Of a stretch of DNA of 64,000 nucleotides, positions 20,513 through 31,007 are shown in pieces. A model generated the notes under the pieces. The model was not told the DNA's origin, ran no database searches, and was given only the letters and a program-made list of their open reading frames with translations. The position numbers were made by a program, and so were the translations under genes. Every line of letters starts with the position of its first letter. The first letter of the stretch is position 1. Source of the DNA: Pectinophora gossypiella (taxonomy: Eukaryota; Arthropoda; Insecta; Lepidoptera; Gelechiidae); contig NC_065421.1 of assembly GCF_024362695.1 (NCBI RefSeq), positions 2,666,001 to 2,730,000 on the forward strand. The letters are read 5' to 3'.

Positions 20513-20677
20513 TACGGTCACGAGCATTAATATCTATACACTTTGGTACCATGTCATATTAACTTTTTTGACAAATAATATTTAGGGAGACTTACAGTTC
20601 CTAACATATTTGATATTATCAAATATGTTAGTGTGACAGAGTCCTAAAGTGGGTACATTATATTGCTGATGTCTGTT
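20513..20677. mobile_element. MITE family G, copy 1
   Basis: Starts TACGGTCACGAGCATTAATA; the far end inverted resembles TACAGTCATGAGCAATATAA, giving imperfect TIRs of about 25 bp. It shares ACTTTGGTACCATGTCA and TTAACTTTTTTGACAAA with 37144-37286, 55466-55611 and 63942-64000. This copy also carries a perfect hairpin at 20601-20631. Confidence 0.8.
20601..20631. repeat. Perfect 15-bp inverted repeat inside MITE G
   Basis: CTAACATATTTGATA and its exact reverse complement around a single T. In the other family copies this place holds only one arm (TCACTAAATGTC..ATA-like), so the second arm is a local inverted duplication. Confidence 0.9.
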
Positions 20678-20704
20678 CAGATAAAGAGAAATTGCACGGA
20701 CAGG

Positions 20705-20795
20705 ATGAGGACCTGGTGGTATAATAGTTAACACGCTCGTCCCGGCTTGACAAGAGCCGTTCAAGGTTCAAGTCCCGTCCGAGTCTTTTTCGATT
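20705..20795 (+). repeat. tRNA-like SINE head
   Basis: GACCTGGTGGTATAATAGTTAA (A-box-like) and GGTTCAAGTCCCG (B-box) lie about 50 bp apart. No matching acceptor stem or folded tRNA is evident, so it is read as a SINE head. Confidence 0.55.
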
Positions 20796-20799
20796 CGAG

Positions 20800-21635
20800 A
20801 ATTTTCGATTTAATTTTCCCTTTGTGAGTTTGCTTTTGATACGGGTGAGTGCTATAAAAACAAAAAAAGTCCTTCAAAAATACAAACCAGTGTCTAAAAA
20901 GTATATATTTTAAGTCGAAAGAGACATTTTTAATATCAATTTATAAATCTACGTAACATGTCGCTGGTTACACTTTGTCATTATTATAATCAAATACAAA
21001 TTCAAAAATATCTTTATTCAGTAGGTGAAACTATGTTATTACACTTTGAATCGTCATTTTTTACATAACGAACGTCTCATCCACCTAAAACTGCTCCAGC
21101 TCTCACTACATGTATAGCCGGGGAAAAGAAGCTGCAAGAAAAACCTAGGCACTTGGCCCTAGGCGTTCTTTAAATACAAAAATATTCATAGTACACAAAT
21201 TCATACCCGTAACCACTGAAATAAAACGGGTGATAACACATAAAATACGGCCTTTATTAAATGATAATGTTGCCAAGCGTAATATTTTAACAAAAATAAA
21301 CATGTTAAGTGAAGCGGAACTTGTTGATAGCAACACAACGTGTTTTGTCGATAAACCGTTCGTATTCCGCTTAACACCGCTTCGAACACAATGTGTGAAT
21401 GAAAAACTGTGAAAAGTGATTTATAATAATGTTAATCTTTTGCTTTACCTGTGAAAATAATAAAGCTTAGACCTATTTTAAAATGTCGTGCCTTTGAAAA
21501 TATTTACAATAATACAAGTATATGTAAAGATATAAACTAACTGATTACCATAGCTTGAAGTGAAGTTCTTTTATGACAAACGAAAAATTATAAGTATTAG
21601 TGAGAGTTAATAATGTTGTGATTCCTAATAAGTAG
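20800..21635. other. Upstream region of DRC11
   Basis: AT-rich. No recognised gene and no clear TATA/initiator pair. Inverted overlapping open frames at 21145-21412 show no known domain. Confidence 0.4.
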
Positions 21636-21707
21636 ATAGTAACCCTGGGATACCAGGGTTGTAGAGATCAATTATTGATCTTACAACCCACACGAGATAA
21701 GAAGAGG
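21636..21707 (+). mobile_element. SINE D tail remnant just upstream of DRC11
   Basis: TAACCCTGGGATACCAGGGT, then ACAACCCACACGAGATAAGA: the 3' end of SINE D, 100 bp before the DRC11 start codon. Confidence 0.7.
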
Positions 21708-21806
21708 AACTATAGAAAAACATTTATTATTATTAAAATAAGCTAACATTAGGACACTAAAGAGAAAATATATATTTATAAAAATAATTATAAGTATATA
21801 AACAAA

Positions 21807-24800
21807 ATGTCGAACAAAACCTACAATGCACTACTTTGTGAGACATCAGAACTTATTGGCGAAGCAACTCAAGCAGACGAAGCACTTTTCGCCGCTGGAC
21901 AAGCGGAAAGAACTGCCCTCCAGCCGCTGCTTTCTGACATACGAGTACGCTATACAATACTTCTAGCTAGATTAGACAACGTTTATGACCAGATGCTGCA
22001 GCCACAAAAGCGCTTGATAGTCAAACGCCTGCTGGAAGCGTGTTTGGGAAGGCTGATTGAGATCAAGCATGATTTGGTCGAAGTCCATCTGTCGGATTAT
22101 ACTTATGATGATGATGAGGTAAGTGATGAAGGTTTGAAGTTGATTTACTTAAAAATGGTTCAGGACTGATATTGTGTTCCTTCTAACATAAAATGATAAT
22201 ATTTCTTATTGTTATATTTTTCTTTCATAAGTATTTTTTTTATTATGTTTTACGCGAAGGCAATAAAATATATTTAGTTTGATTTATTTTTACTGTTTTG
22301 AAAAAAAAAAACAAATGATTTTGAGTATTTTCTATGACCTCAAATATGATCCACTACAAAAATATCAACTCCTGACGAAATTTACAGGCTCTAACAAAAC
22401 TTCAAGTGACTCCTTTCGAAGCAGAGCCAGTGGTTCCCCAATATTTCATCAGAGAACGGGAAGAAGAGGTCCAAAGCCGTCGGCAGTTCATTGAAGATAC
22501 CCTGAGGAAGCTAGGATACGAGCCTCCGAAGAAACAGCCTCTAGTGCTGACTGAGCAGCAAGCTGTGCTAATCATACAGAGCCATGAACGGGCTCGTCAA
22601 GGACGCCTTAGGTAAGCTAAGACCATAGAATGAATAATACTACGTATAGAATGGCAACTCTCCGCTCCCCACCAGCGGCTAAGCGAGGTTTACCGAATTC
22701 ATCAACCCTTAAAAGTTTTGACGCACCTGTTCAGTTTAGTTCTACTATTTAGGTTACCTTTACCATTTCTATCACTTTTTGACGGACTGTTTGATGACTA
22801 ACCTGCCAGATAAATTCTGGATGGGCCAACAGAAAATGATCAGCAAATGATGATTTTTATAATTATGTTCACAGAGGCCAATTCATGAAAGAAATACGAC
22901 TTCTCAAAGAAAAAGGCAGAGATCAGAAAGGGGAGATGTCTGCGGCAGCTGCCACAGCCATACAGAGGGTCTGGAGAGGATTCATAGCGAGGAGGGCTAC
23001 GAAGAAGAGAAAACGCCAGGAGCAGCTTTTAATAGGCATGGAACTACCTCCTTATGTTGAATCCGCCGAAGTTAAGAAAGCTGAAGAGGTAAGTTTTATT
23101 ATATTATCAAGGTATTCTTATACTTTATTTTAGTTATTTGTGCTCATATGGTACATTTTTCGTATTTTCTTGTGCTGAATGTGTCCACTAAATTAGTGAA
23201 CCACTATTTCAGTCCATCTCCTTTCTAATATAACTTAGAAAGTTTACGCAGTCACTTTAACGCTTGCGATTTCTATACTATAGAATCAAGTGTTCTTAAA
23301 AATAAATTTTAGAAAAAATATTATGCACTAATGGTACACTAAGCCGTTGATCCTGATATCTACTTAGTAAGATACAGGTTTTTACCTAGTTTAGGAAACA
23401 CATTCTTGTATTTTAAGTACAACCATTGTTAACTTCATTGTAATAGTTATTTTTTGGAAATAAATGTATTTATTATTATTATTTATTTAAGTTACATGAG
23501 ACAAGTCAGAGATCTTTGGCGGTTCAATAGTAAACCTGACATCAGGGTTGCTGAGGTTGATGATCCACCTCAGTACCCAGACGATATTAGAAGATGGTGT
23601 ATAAATTATGTTAATAGCAGGAACTCCATAATTATGCACTTAGGTTAAGCAGTATCGTCGTCAACTTCAAAAAGAAAGAGAAAAGGAGTATCAAGAAGCT
23701 CTAGTTGCGATGGAACAGCAATTGAGAGCTCAACACGGCGTTAGACTGAATGAACAAATTGGAGATGAACTCAGACGGTGGATTAAGGAATACTATGAGA
23801 GAACAGGCAGATTCCCTGACTTCCCTTCAGAAGAAGGAGGTGGTAGTAGAGCTATGTTTAGCAGGCAAGGTAAAAATACAGTACTCCGTTCAGCTTTTGA
23901 GAAATCTTTAAAAAATTTTTAGACACATCATGTACAGTAGGTAATATAAAACATGAAGTTTAATACGCTTACAGCTTTTCGTCAGATCCGATTGTTATAA
24001 AACGCAATGTTGTGGACTATATGAAAAAAAAAATAATGTCACAATATACTGTTTGTAATAAGTAAATTATAATCATTATATTTTTCCTCATAAAGGAACT
24101 GGAACAGACAGTGAACTGCTAAGTAAATCTTCACCCGTGACGTCATCGAGAGAATCCAAAAAAAGTAAAGACAGTAAGGAGAAAAAGAATAATAAAGCAG
24201 ATGATAATAAAAATAAGGATGAAGCAGAAGATTTGCAGACTTATAAATGTAGTCAATCAGCGTTCTTGCAAGATGCTATTAATTCTAATGAGGAGTAAGT
24301 ATAATCAGCACATCAAGTAAAACCGCTTTTAATAGTAAAACCTCTTTGCCATTAAAAACTCAAATGATTTGTTAAAACCAAACTAAAACTAACAGAAAAG
24401 TAAAATATCGTTTTGATATTCAATGTACAAAACACGAATGTACAAATTTTACAGATTTGAAGACATTTGGAAATTCAAAGACGATCCAGATAATACCCAC
24501 GAACGCTATTATAAAGATATGATTGAAAGAGAGAAAATGGTCAAAATCGAACAAGAAATAAGAAACATAGTTGATGAAATGATGAGAAGTGAACTGGAGT
24601 TATTGCAAGCAGCGTTTGATAAAGACAGAGCTCATAAAGGAAAGAAAGCAAAGAAGCCGCAGAAAAAGGTAATTATAAAACATTTTTAAAAATCGTTTAT
24701 AATCATATAAGGCCCAGTCGGAGGCTTATAAAGTCTAGTAAATGTGTTGCCTATAATATGTACAAATATATCGAACAACTTTACTAACACTGTCAATGAA

Positions 24801-27400
24801 GTTGCACAGTAAAATATACATATTATGTTCTATACTATCTCCGGTTGAATAACATAAACATGTGCCTTTGATGGGACGGCTGTTTATATTTTGTTGTACT
24901 TACTTTATTGTAAGCTGAAAACTGACATTATAGGTTCGCCGCGGAGGTAAAAAAAGTAAGAAGAAGAAAGAAAAAGATCTGACACCAGATCGTACCACTG
25001 AATCACTTTTCGAAGAACTTGTATCCAACGGAATCATTCGTCCTTATCCCGTAGTTAAAATAGATGAGTTTATAGGAGAGAAGTGTTATGTTGGAGCTGA
25101 ATGGAGGAGTCAGGGTCTGGAACCAGAGCCTTGTTTGGGAGATATAAGACAGTTGGTGAAAGAATACTGTATATTGCCTCTTGGGTCCGAACATGTTCGG
25201 AATCACACTCCTTTGGTGCGCTCTGTTTTACTTAGTGGTACGTTTATTTGGTTTAAATTTAATCATGTTTACTACAATTTATTCTTCACTTCAGCCCTCA
25301 GAACTAAAATATTTACGAAACATATTATGCAGTGCTATTCCATTCGTTTGGTGTTCAAGTAGATAAAATGTATACCATGTTTCAATATGTATAACATTCT
25401 CTAAATTAACTCTCTCATGGCATGACTTTAACAATGATCTCTAATTTAACCCTCCCACGAATTAAAGTCATAAAAATACTGATTTTGCCTCAAGGTCCTT
25501 CGGGTAGTGGAAAGAAGTTCCTAATACAGGCAATCTGCAGTGAAACAGGGGCAACATTATTCGACCTTACACCAGCTAATATAGTCGGCAAGTACCCAGG
25601 AAAAACAGGACTGATCATGTTGATTCATTTAGTGATGAAAGTGTCGAGGCTACTGCAACCTTCTGTTATATGGATGGATGACGCTGAAAAACCGTTCGTG
25701 AAGAAAATTCCCAAAACTGACAAGACTGATCCGAAACGACTGAAGAAGGATTTGGTGAAGATTATAAAAGGTGCTATTGCGTGATGTATCATAGTTTTGC
25801 GTCTATGAATATCTTATACAATTATTTTTCTTAAAGTTCGTGTCTAAAATAATTTCATTCAATGTGCCCCAACGTACTTTTATATAGGTATTCTGGTACA
25901 ATCAATATCATTAACTTCTGATCTTTTCTCTCACTTATAAGTACCCATTTGAAATTCCTAAATGTATTTCTGTGATCAGCTCAATCTTTTGTTTACAGCA
26001 ATATGTCCTGAAGACCGTGTTATATTCGTGGGTACATCAAGAAGTCCTTGGGAGGCGGAACAAAAACTCCTATTTCAGTGTTATCAGAAAATTATTCAGA
26101 TACCGAGAGCGGATTATGGAAGCATTTCTCTAATGTGGAGAACCAAGCTTCACAGGGCTGGTGCCTTGTCGCCGAGACTTGATGTATCTTGCTTAGCTAG
26201 AGTATCTGATTCTTATACTATTGGTAAGTTTATAAGGATAACTATATGCATAATTATTAGTGCAAACTTTCTTTAATTACTCTTCGATAGTTATAACTTT
26301 CATCAACTGGTACTACAAAATATCAGCGTTTTAATTTTCCGTATCTATCTCTACAAAAATATGTGAGATCGATTGGATGGAACTATTTATCTCTAAAATT
26401 TTGGGCGTCTAACAATAATTATGGATGGAGATGACCACTTGAGATGACAATGCAACAACGACAAGAACGTGGCTCTTAATAAAAAAAAAAACAAAACCAT
26501 TATAGGGTGTTTGACTCTATATGGACGCAATTCATCTAAATAAGCAATAAAATAATTAAAATAAACCTTCCAATTCCAATTTGACATTTGCGCTTGTAAA
26601 AGTATGCGGGCAATGTTAATAACTGTCAAATAGCAATATGGCTTTTTCAGGTGAATTTCTTCGGTGTCTTCATTATTGCTGCAATAATGTACATCTGCAT
26701 TGGTCGTTGCAGGGACATTGTTGGCAACTTTAGATGCAGTGTTAACAACTAAGAGAAGATTGCAGTTGCGAGTGCGCGCACTGACTGCGCAAGAGGTTGC
26801 TGTTCAATTGAGTTCTAGAGAACCTGTATATGCTGAACAGGTAATTATTTGCATGTTACCCTTGCTTTCCGCATAGGTAACTTTTCCTTTGGAGAATTTT
26901 ATTGAGGAGAACTTTTCAATCAACAAATCAAAAAATCTTTATGGCACATAACATAAACTTAAGACATGTACAGACGAATAAAATAAGCACAATAGGCGGC
27001 TTTATTGCTAAACAGCAATTTCTGCCAGGCAACCTTACGGTAAAAGCAGTTTATGAACAGACTCAGGCAGAGAGTTTTATGACCGGAGTGACTGCAACGT
27101 GAAAGAACAAGAATAAAAGTCAGTGGAATGAACAGGGATATTTAGGGAACAAGGTGTGGGACGATTTTCCTTAGTGTTCATTTTTTGTATTCATTAGCTA
27201 GAAAGGACAGAATTTCCTCTCTCAGTCTGGATATTACTACGTTAACGCATATCTTAAGTCCTGATATATTTTTAAAGGATGCATCAGCGGAAGCGTGGTG
27301 GAGTAAAACTCCATTGGAAAGGAGAAGACAAAAGGCCATACAGAGGCTGCAGGAGTTACAACAAGAAGCCGAAGAGAGAGCTGCTAATGCTATCAAATAA
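21807..27400 (+). CDS. DRC11: IQ and AAA domain-containing protein (IQCA1 / dynein regulatory complex subunit 11)
   Basis: DRC11/IQCA1 is a subunit of the nexin-dynein regulatory complex of axonemal doublets in motile cilia and flagella; in insects the likely site is the sperm tail (inference). Exons: 21807-22118, 22388-22611, 22875-23088, 23653-23869, 24096-24294, 24455-24668, 24934-25237, 25495-25770, 25999-26223, 26713-26840, 27278-27400. All introns are GT-AG and all phases agree, giving 811 residues. The start AAAATGTCGAAC opens with MSNKTYN, as in vertebrate IQCA1. IQ-like motif about 164-180 (IIQSHERARQGRLR), full IQ 207-219 (AIQRVWRGFIARR), family segment 292-308 (RWIKEYYERTGRFPDFP), Lys-rich linkers about 335-365 and 466-474. 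AAA core: Walker A 562-569 GPSGSGKK, then TGATLFDL and YPGKTGL, Walker B 619-624 VIWMDD, arginine-rich IPRADYGS region. The Walker A Ser/Thr is Lys and Walker B ends DD not DE, so ATPase activity is doubtful. Least certain junction: the start of exon 11. Confidence 0.94.
23492..23602 (+). repeat. Decayed SINE D tail in DRC11 intron 3
   Basis: AGATCTTTGGCGGTTCAATAG, GACATCAGGGTTGCTGAGGTT and CCAGACGATATTAGAAGATGG follow the SINE D 3' end with many changes: an old insertion. Confidence 0.6.
26510..26670. mobile_element. MITE H remnant in DRC11 intron 9
   Basis: ACGCAATTCATCTAAATAAGCAA, TTGACATTTGCGCTTGTAAAAG and a degraded right arm match the family H arms seen at 33698 and 61458. Confidence 0.65.
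26930..27050 (+). repeat. Family K repeat in DRC11 intron 10
   Basis: CACAATAGGCGGCTTTATTGC, then AACAGCAATTTCTGCCAGGC, as at 5370-5470 and 11720-11815. Confidence 0.65.
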
Positions 27401-27418
27401 TAAATTACCTACACTGAA

Positions 27419-27512
27419 TTATAGAGCCGGCTCTATAAAGTAAACACCTTCTTAAATTTTGAATGAAACTTAAGAAGGTGTTGCAAGATAGGTGCAAGAA
27501 CCAATCTTGCAA
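27419..27512. repeat. Three consecutive inverted repeats 20-110 bp past the DRC11 stop
   Basis: A perfect 20-bp palindrome at 27419-27438 (TTATAGAGCC/GGCTCTATAA). Then a 13-bp stem, 27443-27455 with 27470-27482 (AACACCTTCTTAA). Then a 9-bp stem, 27481-27489 with 27504-27512 (TTGCAAGAT), followed by CTTTTTT. They probably lie in the DRC11 3' UTR; AATAAA overlaps the stop at 27399-27404 and another lies at about 28080. Confidence 0.85.
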
Positions 27513-27694
27513 CTTTTTTAAGTTTAGAATTATAAGTCACGCTTTGATTTTTATGCTCTTATAGTTGAGCTGCGAAGGTTTTTGGAGATACAAGAATTTT
27601 GGAGATTGAAGTATAAGCAAATGTAATTTCATTAAAGGTAAGATTTCAAAGCATGATAACCATGATAAACCTGGCAATTTAGTATTACATTGGT

Positions 27695-28022
27695 GCTGAT
27701 TCCAGTACACACCACCTAATTTTATTTTAAGTTACTCGTATACCTGTCACTTTCTTATCCACCAAAAAGGAAAGGGACGGGTAATCGACAGACATAACAT
27801 TTATTTTAAATATCCCTTCCAAAATTTATATTGACTAATAACCCGACAGAATTAAGTTGATAGCTCATATGAAACGGATTACATTGTCATATGAGTGAGA
27901 TTAGCATTTAGCATTCACTTTAAAATTAACAGTTGTCAATTATCCGTCCCTTTCCTTTTCGGCGGATAAGAAAATGACAGATATAACTTAAAATAAAATT
28001 AGGATGTGTAGCAAGAATCGGG
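27695..28022. mobile_element. Palindromic MITE family M, copy 1
   Basis: Left arm from GATTCCAGTACACACCACCT through TAATTTTATTTTAAGTTA to AAAGGAAAGGGACGGGTAAT; the right arm gives the reverse complement, ending AGGATGTGTAGCAAGAATC. Arms are about 100 bp. A second copy at about 44375-44750 is split by a LINE fragment. Confidence 0.8.
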
Positions 28023-28114
28023 GCCATTATTGTACCTTTATTAAGAGTTTGTTTGTGTAACTATCACCACATTGATTAAATAAAATAAAGTATTAATAAC
28101 ATACTTATATATAC

Positions 28115-28162
28115 GTGACTTATTATAGATTTGCCGCAGATGGCATTAACTACTTGGCCGGA
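28115..28162 (+). repeat. Family A fragment
   Basis: GTGACTTATTATAGATTTGC, then CGCAGATGGCATTAACTACT; only the 5' module remains. Confidence 0.7.
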
Positions 28163-28496
28163 ATATTATAAACAAACTTTATAGCGGAGTTTGTATTTAC
28201 ATTTTTAGTAACACCATTTCCCATTCGATTTTCAAATACTTAAGTATTTAAATCCTCAAAAACTCGACACCCTTTTAGAATTAAAAGTTAAACTGTACCC
28301 TTTTTAAAATAAAATAAAGTTGCCGATTTTGAGAACACGATTCTCCAATTGGGTATTGGCGTTAATTTCTGCACTCCTTGGAAACCCCGTGGGAACTGCC
28401 ATGTGGTCTAGCCTTACATCCTCTTACTGCTTTCACTTTGAATATCTCCAGGGTAAGTTCTAAGGAAGACATTTTATACCCATTATTTTATAAGTA

Positions 28497-28815
28497 CCCA
28501 TGGTAACCCAGATGGTAGAACGCATGCTTCTCACTTTGAGGTCGCAGGTTCGAATCCACTACAAGCCTAAACCAATGATTGTCGATTTGTTTTCGAATTC
28601 ACGTTTGGATCATAAATGATTATCACGTGCTCAGCGGTGAAGGAAAACATCGTGAGGAAAGTCACATTCCTAAGAAATGCATTTTCCGAGGTATGTGCCT
28701 GGTTTTCAGAGGTCAGACAGGTAGTCGCTTCTGTAAAAAACCGGACCTGTCAAATCTTCAGGTTAGGTAAGCGGAGCCTGTGAAAAGCTCCCGTTTTTTT
28801 AATGCTAGGGGGATG
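28497..28815 (+). mobile_element. SINE E, full length with tRNA-like head, copy 4
   Basis: Head: GTAACCCAGATGGTAGAACG (A-box-like), TCACTTTGAGGTCGCAGG and B-box GGTTCGAATCC. Body: CACGTGCTCAGCGGTGAAGG, CAGACAGGTAGTCGCTTCTG, CCTGTCAAATCTTCAGGTTA. It ends at AAAAGCTCCCG followed by T's. Confidence 0.88.
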
Positions 28816-29299
28816 ATGATATTTTATAAGTTGCAATTTTTCTTCGCAAAAAGTTTTAGAATACAAGACTGCACCGAAAAGCCCAGATACAGTACAAACA
28901 TAAACGCACCCGGAGGTCTCGGGTTTGAATCCCAGTGATAACACATCACAAACGTCCTTAGTTTAGACTATGGAATACCATTGGCTTTGATCCTAAGAGA
29001 CTTCTCTTGCATAGATCATCGGTCATAATGAAAGGTCACTTATGTTAAATAGAACATAATCCGTTTTTCGGTTTTTACGACACTCCGGGGTTAGTAAGCA
29101 GCTCAACGCCTTTTATGTTTTTATTCGCTTTTATTACAGCAAAGAAGTAAGCTTGTAAGTCTTTTGTAAGTTAACTGTGTATAGGGTTACCGCCCGTCCG
29201 TTTCCCGGATTTGTCCTACTTCAGAAAGCGTCTTGGGAGCGTAAGGTTTTAAAACTGTATTTTATTAAAAATGTATTTTATTTTACTTTTCTTTTGTAT

Positions 29300-29740
29300 G
29301 CTAGGTGAGCTGTGGGTACTTAGTTCCTTTTGCCGATGTGCCTTTGAAGCCCATACATACATACATAAACAGCCTATATACGTCCCACTGCTAGGCACAG
29401 GCCTCCCCTCAATCAACCGGAGGGGGTATGGAGCATACTCCACCACGCTGCTCCAATGCGGGTTTGTGGAGGTGTTATTACGGCTAATAGCCGTGACCAA
29501 CGGCTTAACGTGCCCTCCTAAGCACGGAATCATCTTACTTTTTTGGACAATCAGGTGATTCAAGCCTGAAAAGTCTTTACCAAATAAAGGACAGTCTCAC
29601 GAAGTGATTTCGACAATGTCCCCATCGGGAATCGAACCCGGACCTCCAGATAGTGAGCATAACGCTCTAACCACTAGACCACGGAGGCTGTCCTTTGAAG
29701 CCCAATTGAGATATGTAGTCCTGAGTTTATGTTACGTTGT
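29300..29740 (+). repeat. Family I repeat interrupted by SINE C
   Basis: GTGAGCTGTGGGTACTTAGT and GATGTGCCTTTGAAGCCC lie left of the SINE; the sequence resumes at 29692 with CCTTTGAAGCCCAATTGAGA to GAGTTTATG. Confidence 0.75.
29354..29691 (-). mobile_element. SINE C, full length, copy with 13-bp target duplication
   Basis: Flanked by CCTTTGAAGCCCA at 29341-29353 and 29692-29704. On the - strand: head GCCTCCGTGGTCTAGTGG (A-box), B-box GGTTCGATTCCCGATGGG, body with CAAAGGACTGTCC-like and CCGTGCTTAGGAGGGCACG, tail CTGTTTATGTATGTATGTA. Inserted into family I, hence younger than it. Confidence 0.93.
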
Positions 29741-29741
29741 T

Positions 29742-30340
29742 TATTTCACTGAGTAGTAGGCAAAAATCCCCGTGCTGTATCAGCTCTAAAATTCAGAGTT
29801 TTCACATTTCTTGTCCTGGTTGACAGATTTTATAGGTGACAACCCTGGTGTTGTACTATTATTTTATAAAATCCACTATAACGAATTCCCTTTTGCAAGT
29901 AACTAGTTCCGTAGAGACATTTGTACCAGCACGTAGGAGCACGCACAAAACGACATAAGTAGAAAATTCACAGTTAATTCATAAAGGGTTCACTAATAAC
30001 ATGCTGAAGTGTATTTTTTCGCTTTTCCCCACTCGCTGCTGTTTTATTCCGCCTTTGTGCTGGGAGCGCCGGGAACGAGCAAAACAGTTTGTTTTCTTTG
30101 AACATGATTTGTATATTTTACAGTCGTTTTTATTCAAACTAATAAATAGACGGAAGCGGCGTCTGGCTAAATAGAAAGTGGAAATGAAATAATTCAGTCA
30201 ATTTAACTTTGTTACATTTATGACTTTGTGATATTGACTAACAGCGTAGAATGAAGAATAAGTACTACGTGCAGAACGGACACTACGCATCAATTCTTAT
30301 CTGTGCCGAGATAGATTTACCTCACCTCTAGCTGGATCTC
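29742..30340. other. Intergenic sequence
   Basis: No gene or repeat edge recognised on either strand. Confidence 0.4.
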
Positions 30341-30345
30341 ACTAG

Positions 30346-30666
30346 TTCTTCTTCTATCGTGTGGGTTGTGAGGTGGAGTACCAACCTGATCAACTCTGGT
30401 GTCAGAGTTACTATTGAGCCGCCAAAAGCCCCTCAAATGGCTCACATAACGACTGCTTACTTACATCAGTAAGTAGTAACCGGGACCAACGGCTTAACGT
30501 GCCTTCCGAAGCACGGGTCTTACTTTCGGACATTCTGGTGATCAGCCAGAAATGTCCTTACCAAACTAGGGACCACAAAGTAATTTTTGTGATATGTCCC
30601 CACCGGGAATCGAACCCGGAACCTCCGGATCGTGAGCCCAACGCTCAAACACTGGACCACGGAGAT
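30346..30666 (-). mobile_element. SINE D, full length
   Basis: On the - strand: head CTCCGTGGTCCAGTGTTTGA, B-box GGTTCGATTCCCGGTGGG, body, and tail GATAGAAGAAGAACTAGTGA. Both promoter boxes look intact. Confidence 0.88.
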
Positions 30667-31007
30667 CTTTATTAGTTTATGTGGTCGTAAGCCGTTAAGG
30701 AGTAAGGGAGCGTGCGTGAACTCTCTGTCACGCTTGCAAATACTCGGTAGGACGACATACGATAAAAACGACATTCTTGTATGAAGTGTCCAAGGGCTCT
30801 ATGCATTTTCATTTGATCGACTTAGTAGAGTAAAGATCGAAACACACATACATGTTAGAACACGAATATTGTACTCTGATCCCAAGGTAACAGGGACCTT
30901 TGTGGAGGACGCATAGCGCCAGTTAAACGATGGCTCACTGACGCAGATTACTTTTATTGGATGTTGTCTGTACGGAGTTCGACGCAAGAATGGTACATAC
31001 AACTCGT

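Noticed and set aside
20157..20552. 131-codon - strand frame
   Set aside because: Overlaps a MITE G end, no motif, no splice context; probably chance.
21145..21412. Overlapping frames upstream of DRC11 as a 5' exon
   Set aside because: No splice donor leading in phase to 21807, and the ATG at 21807 gives the expected family N-terminus.
23454..23648. 64-codon frame upstream of DRC11 exon 4
   Set aside because: Lies in intron 3 and is mostly a decayed SINE D tail.
27185..27277. Extension of the last DRC11 exon upstream to 27185
   Set aside because: The frame is open but the family pattern resumes only at DASAEAWWSKTPLERRRQKA; the acceptor TTTTTAAAG at 27277 keeps the phase from exon 10 (VYAEQ).
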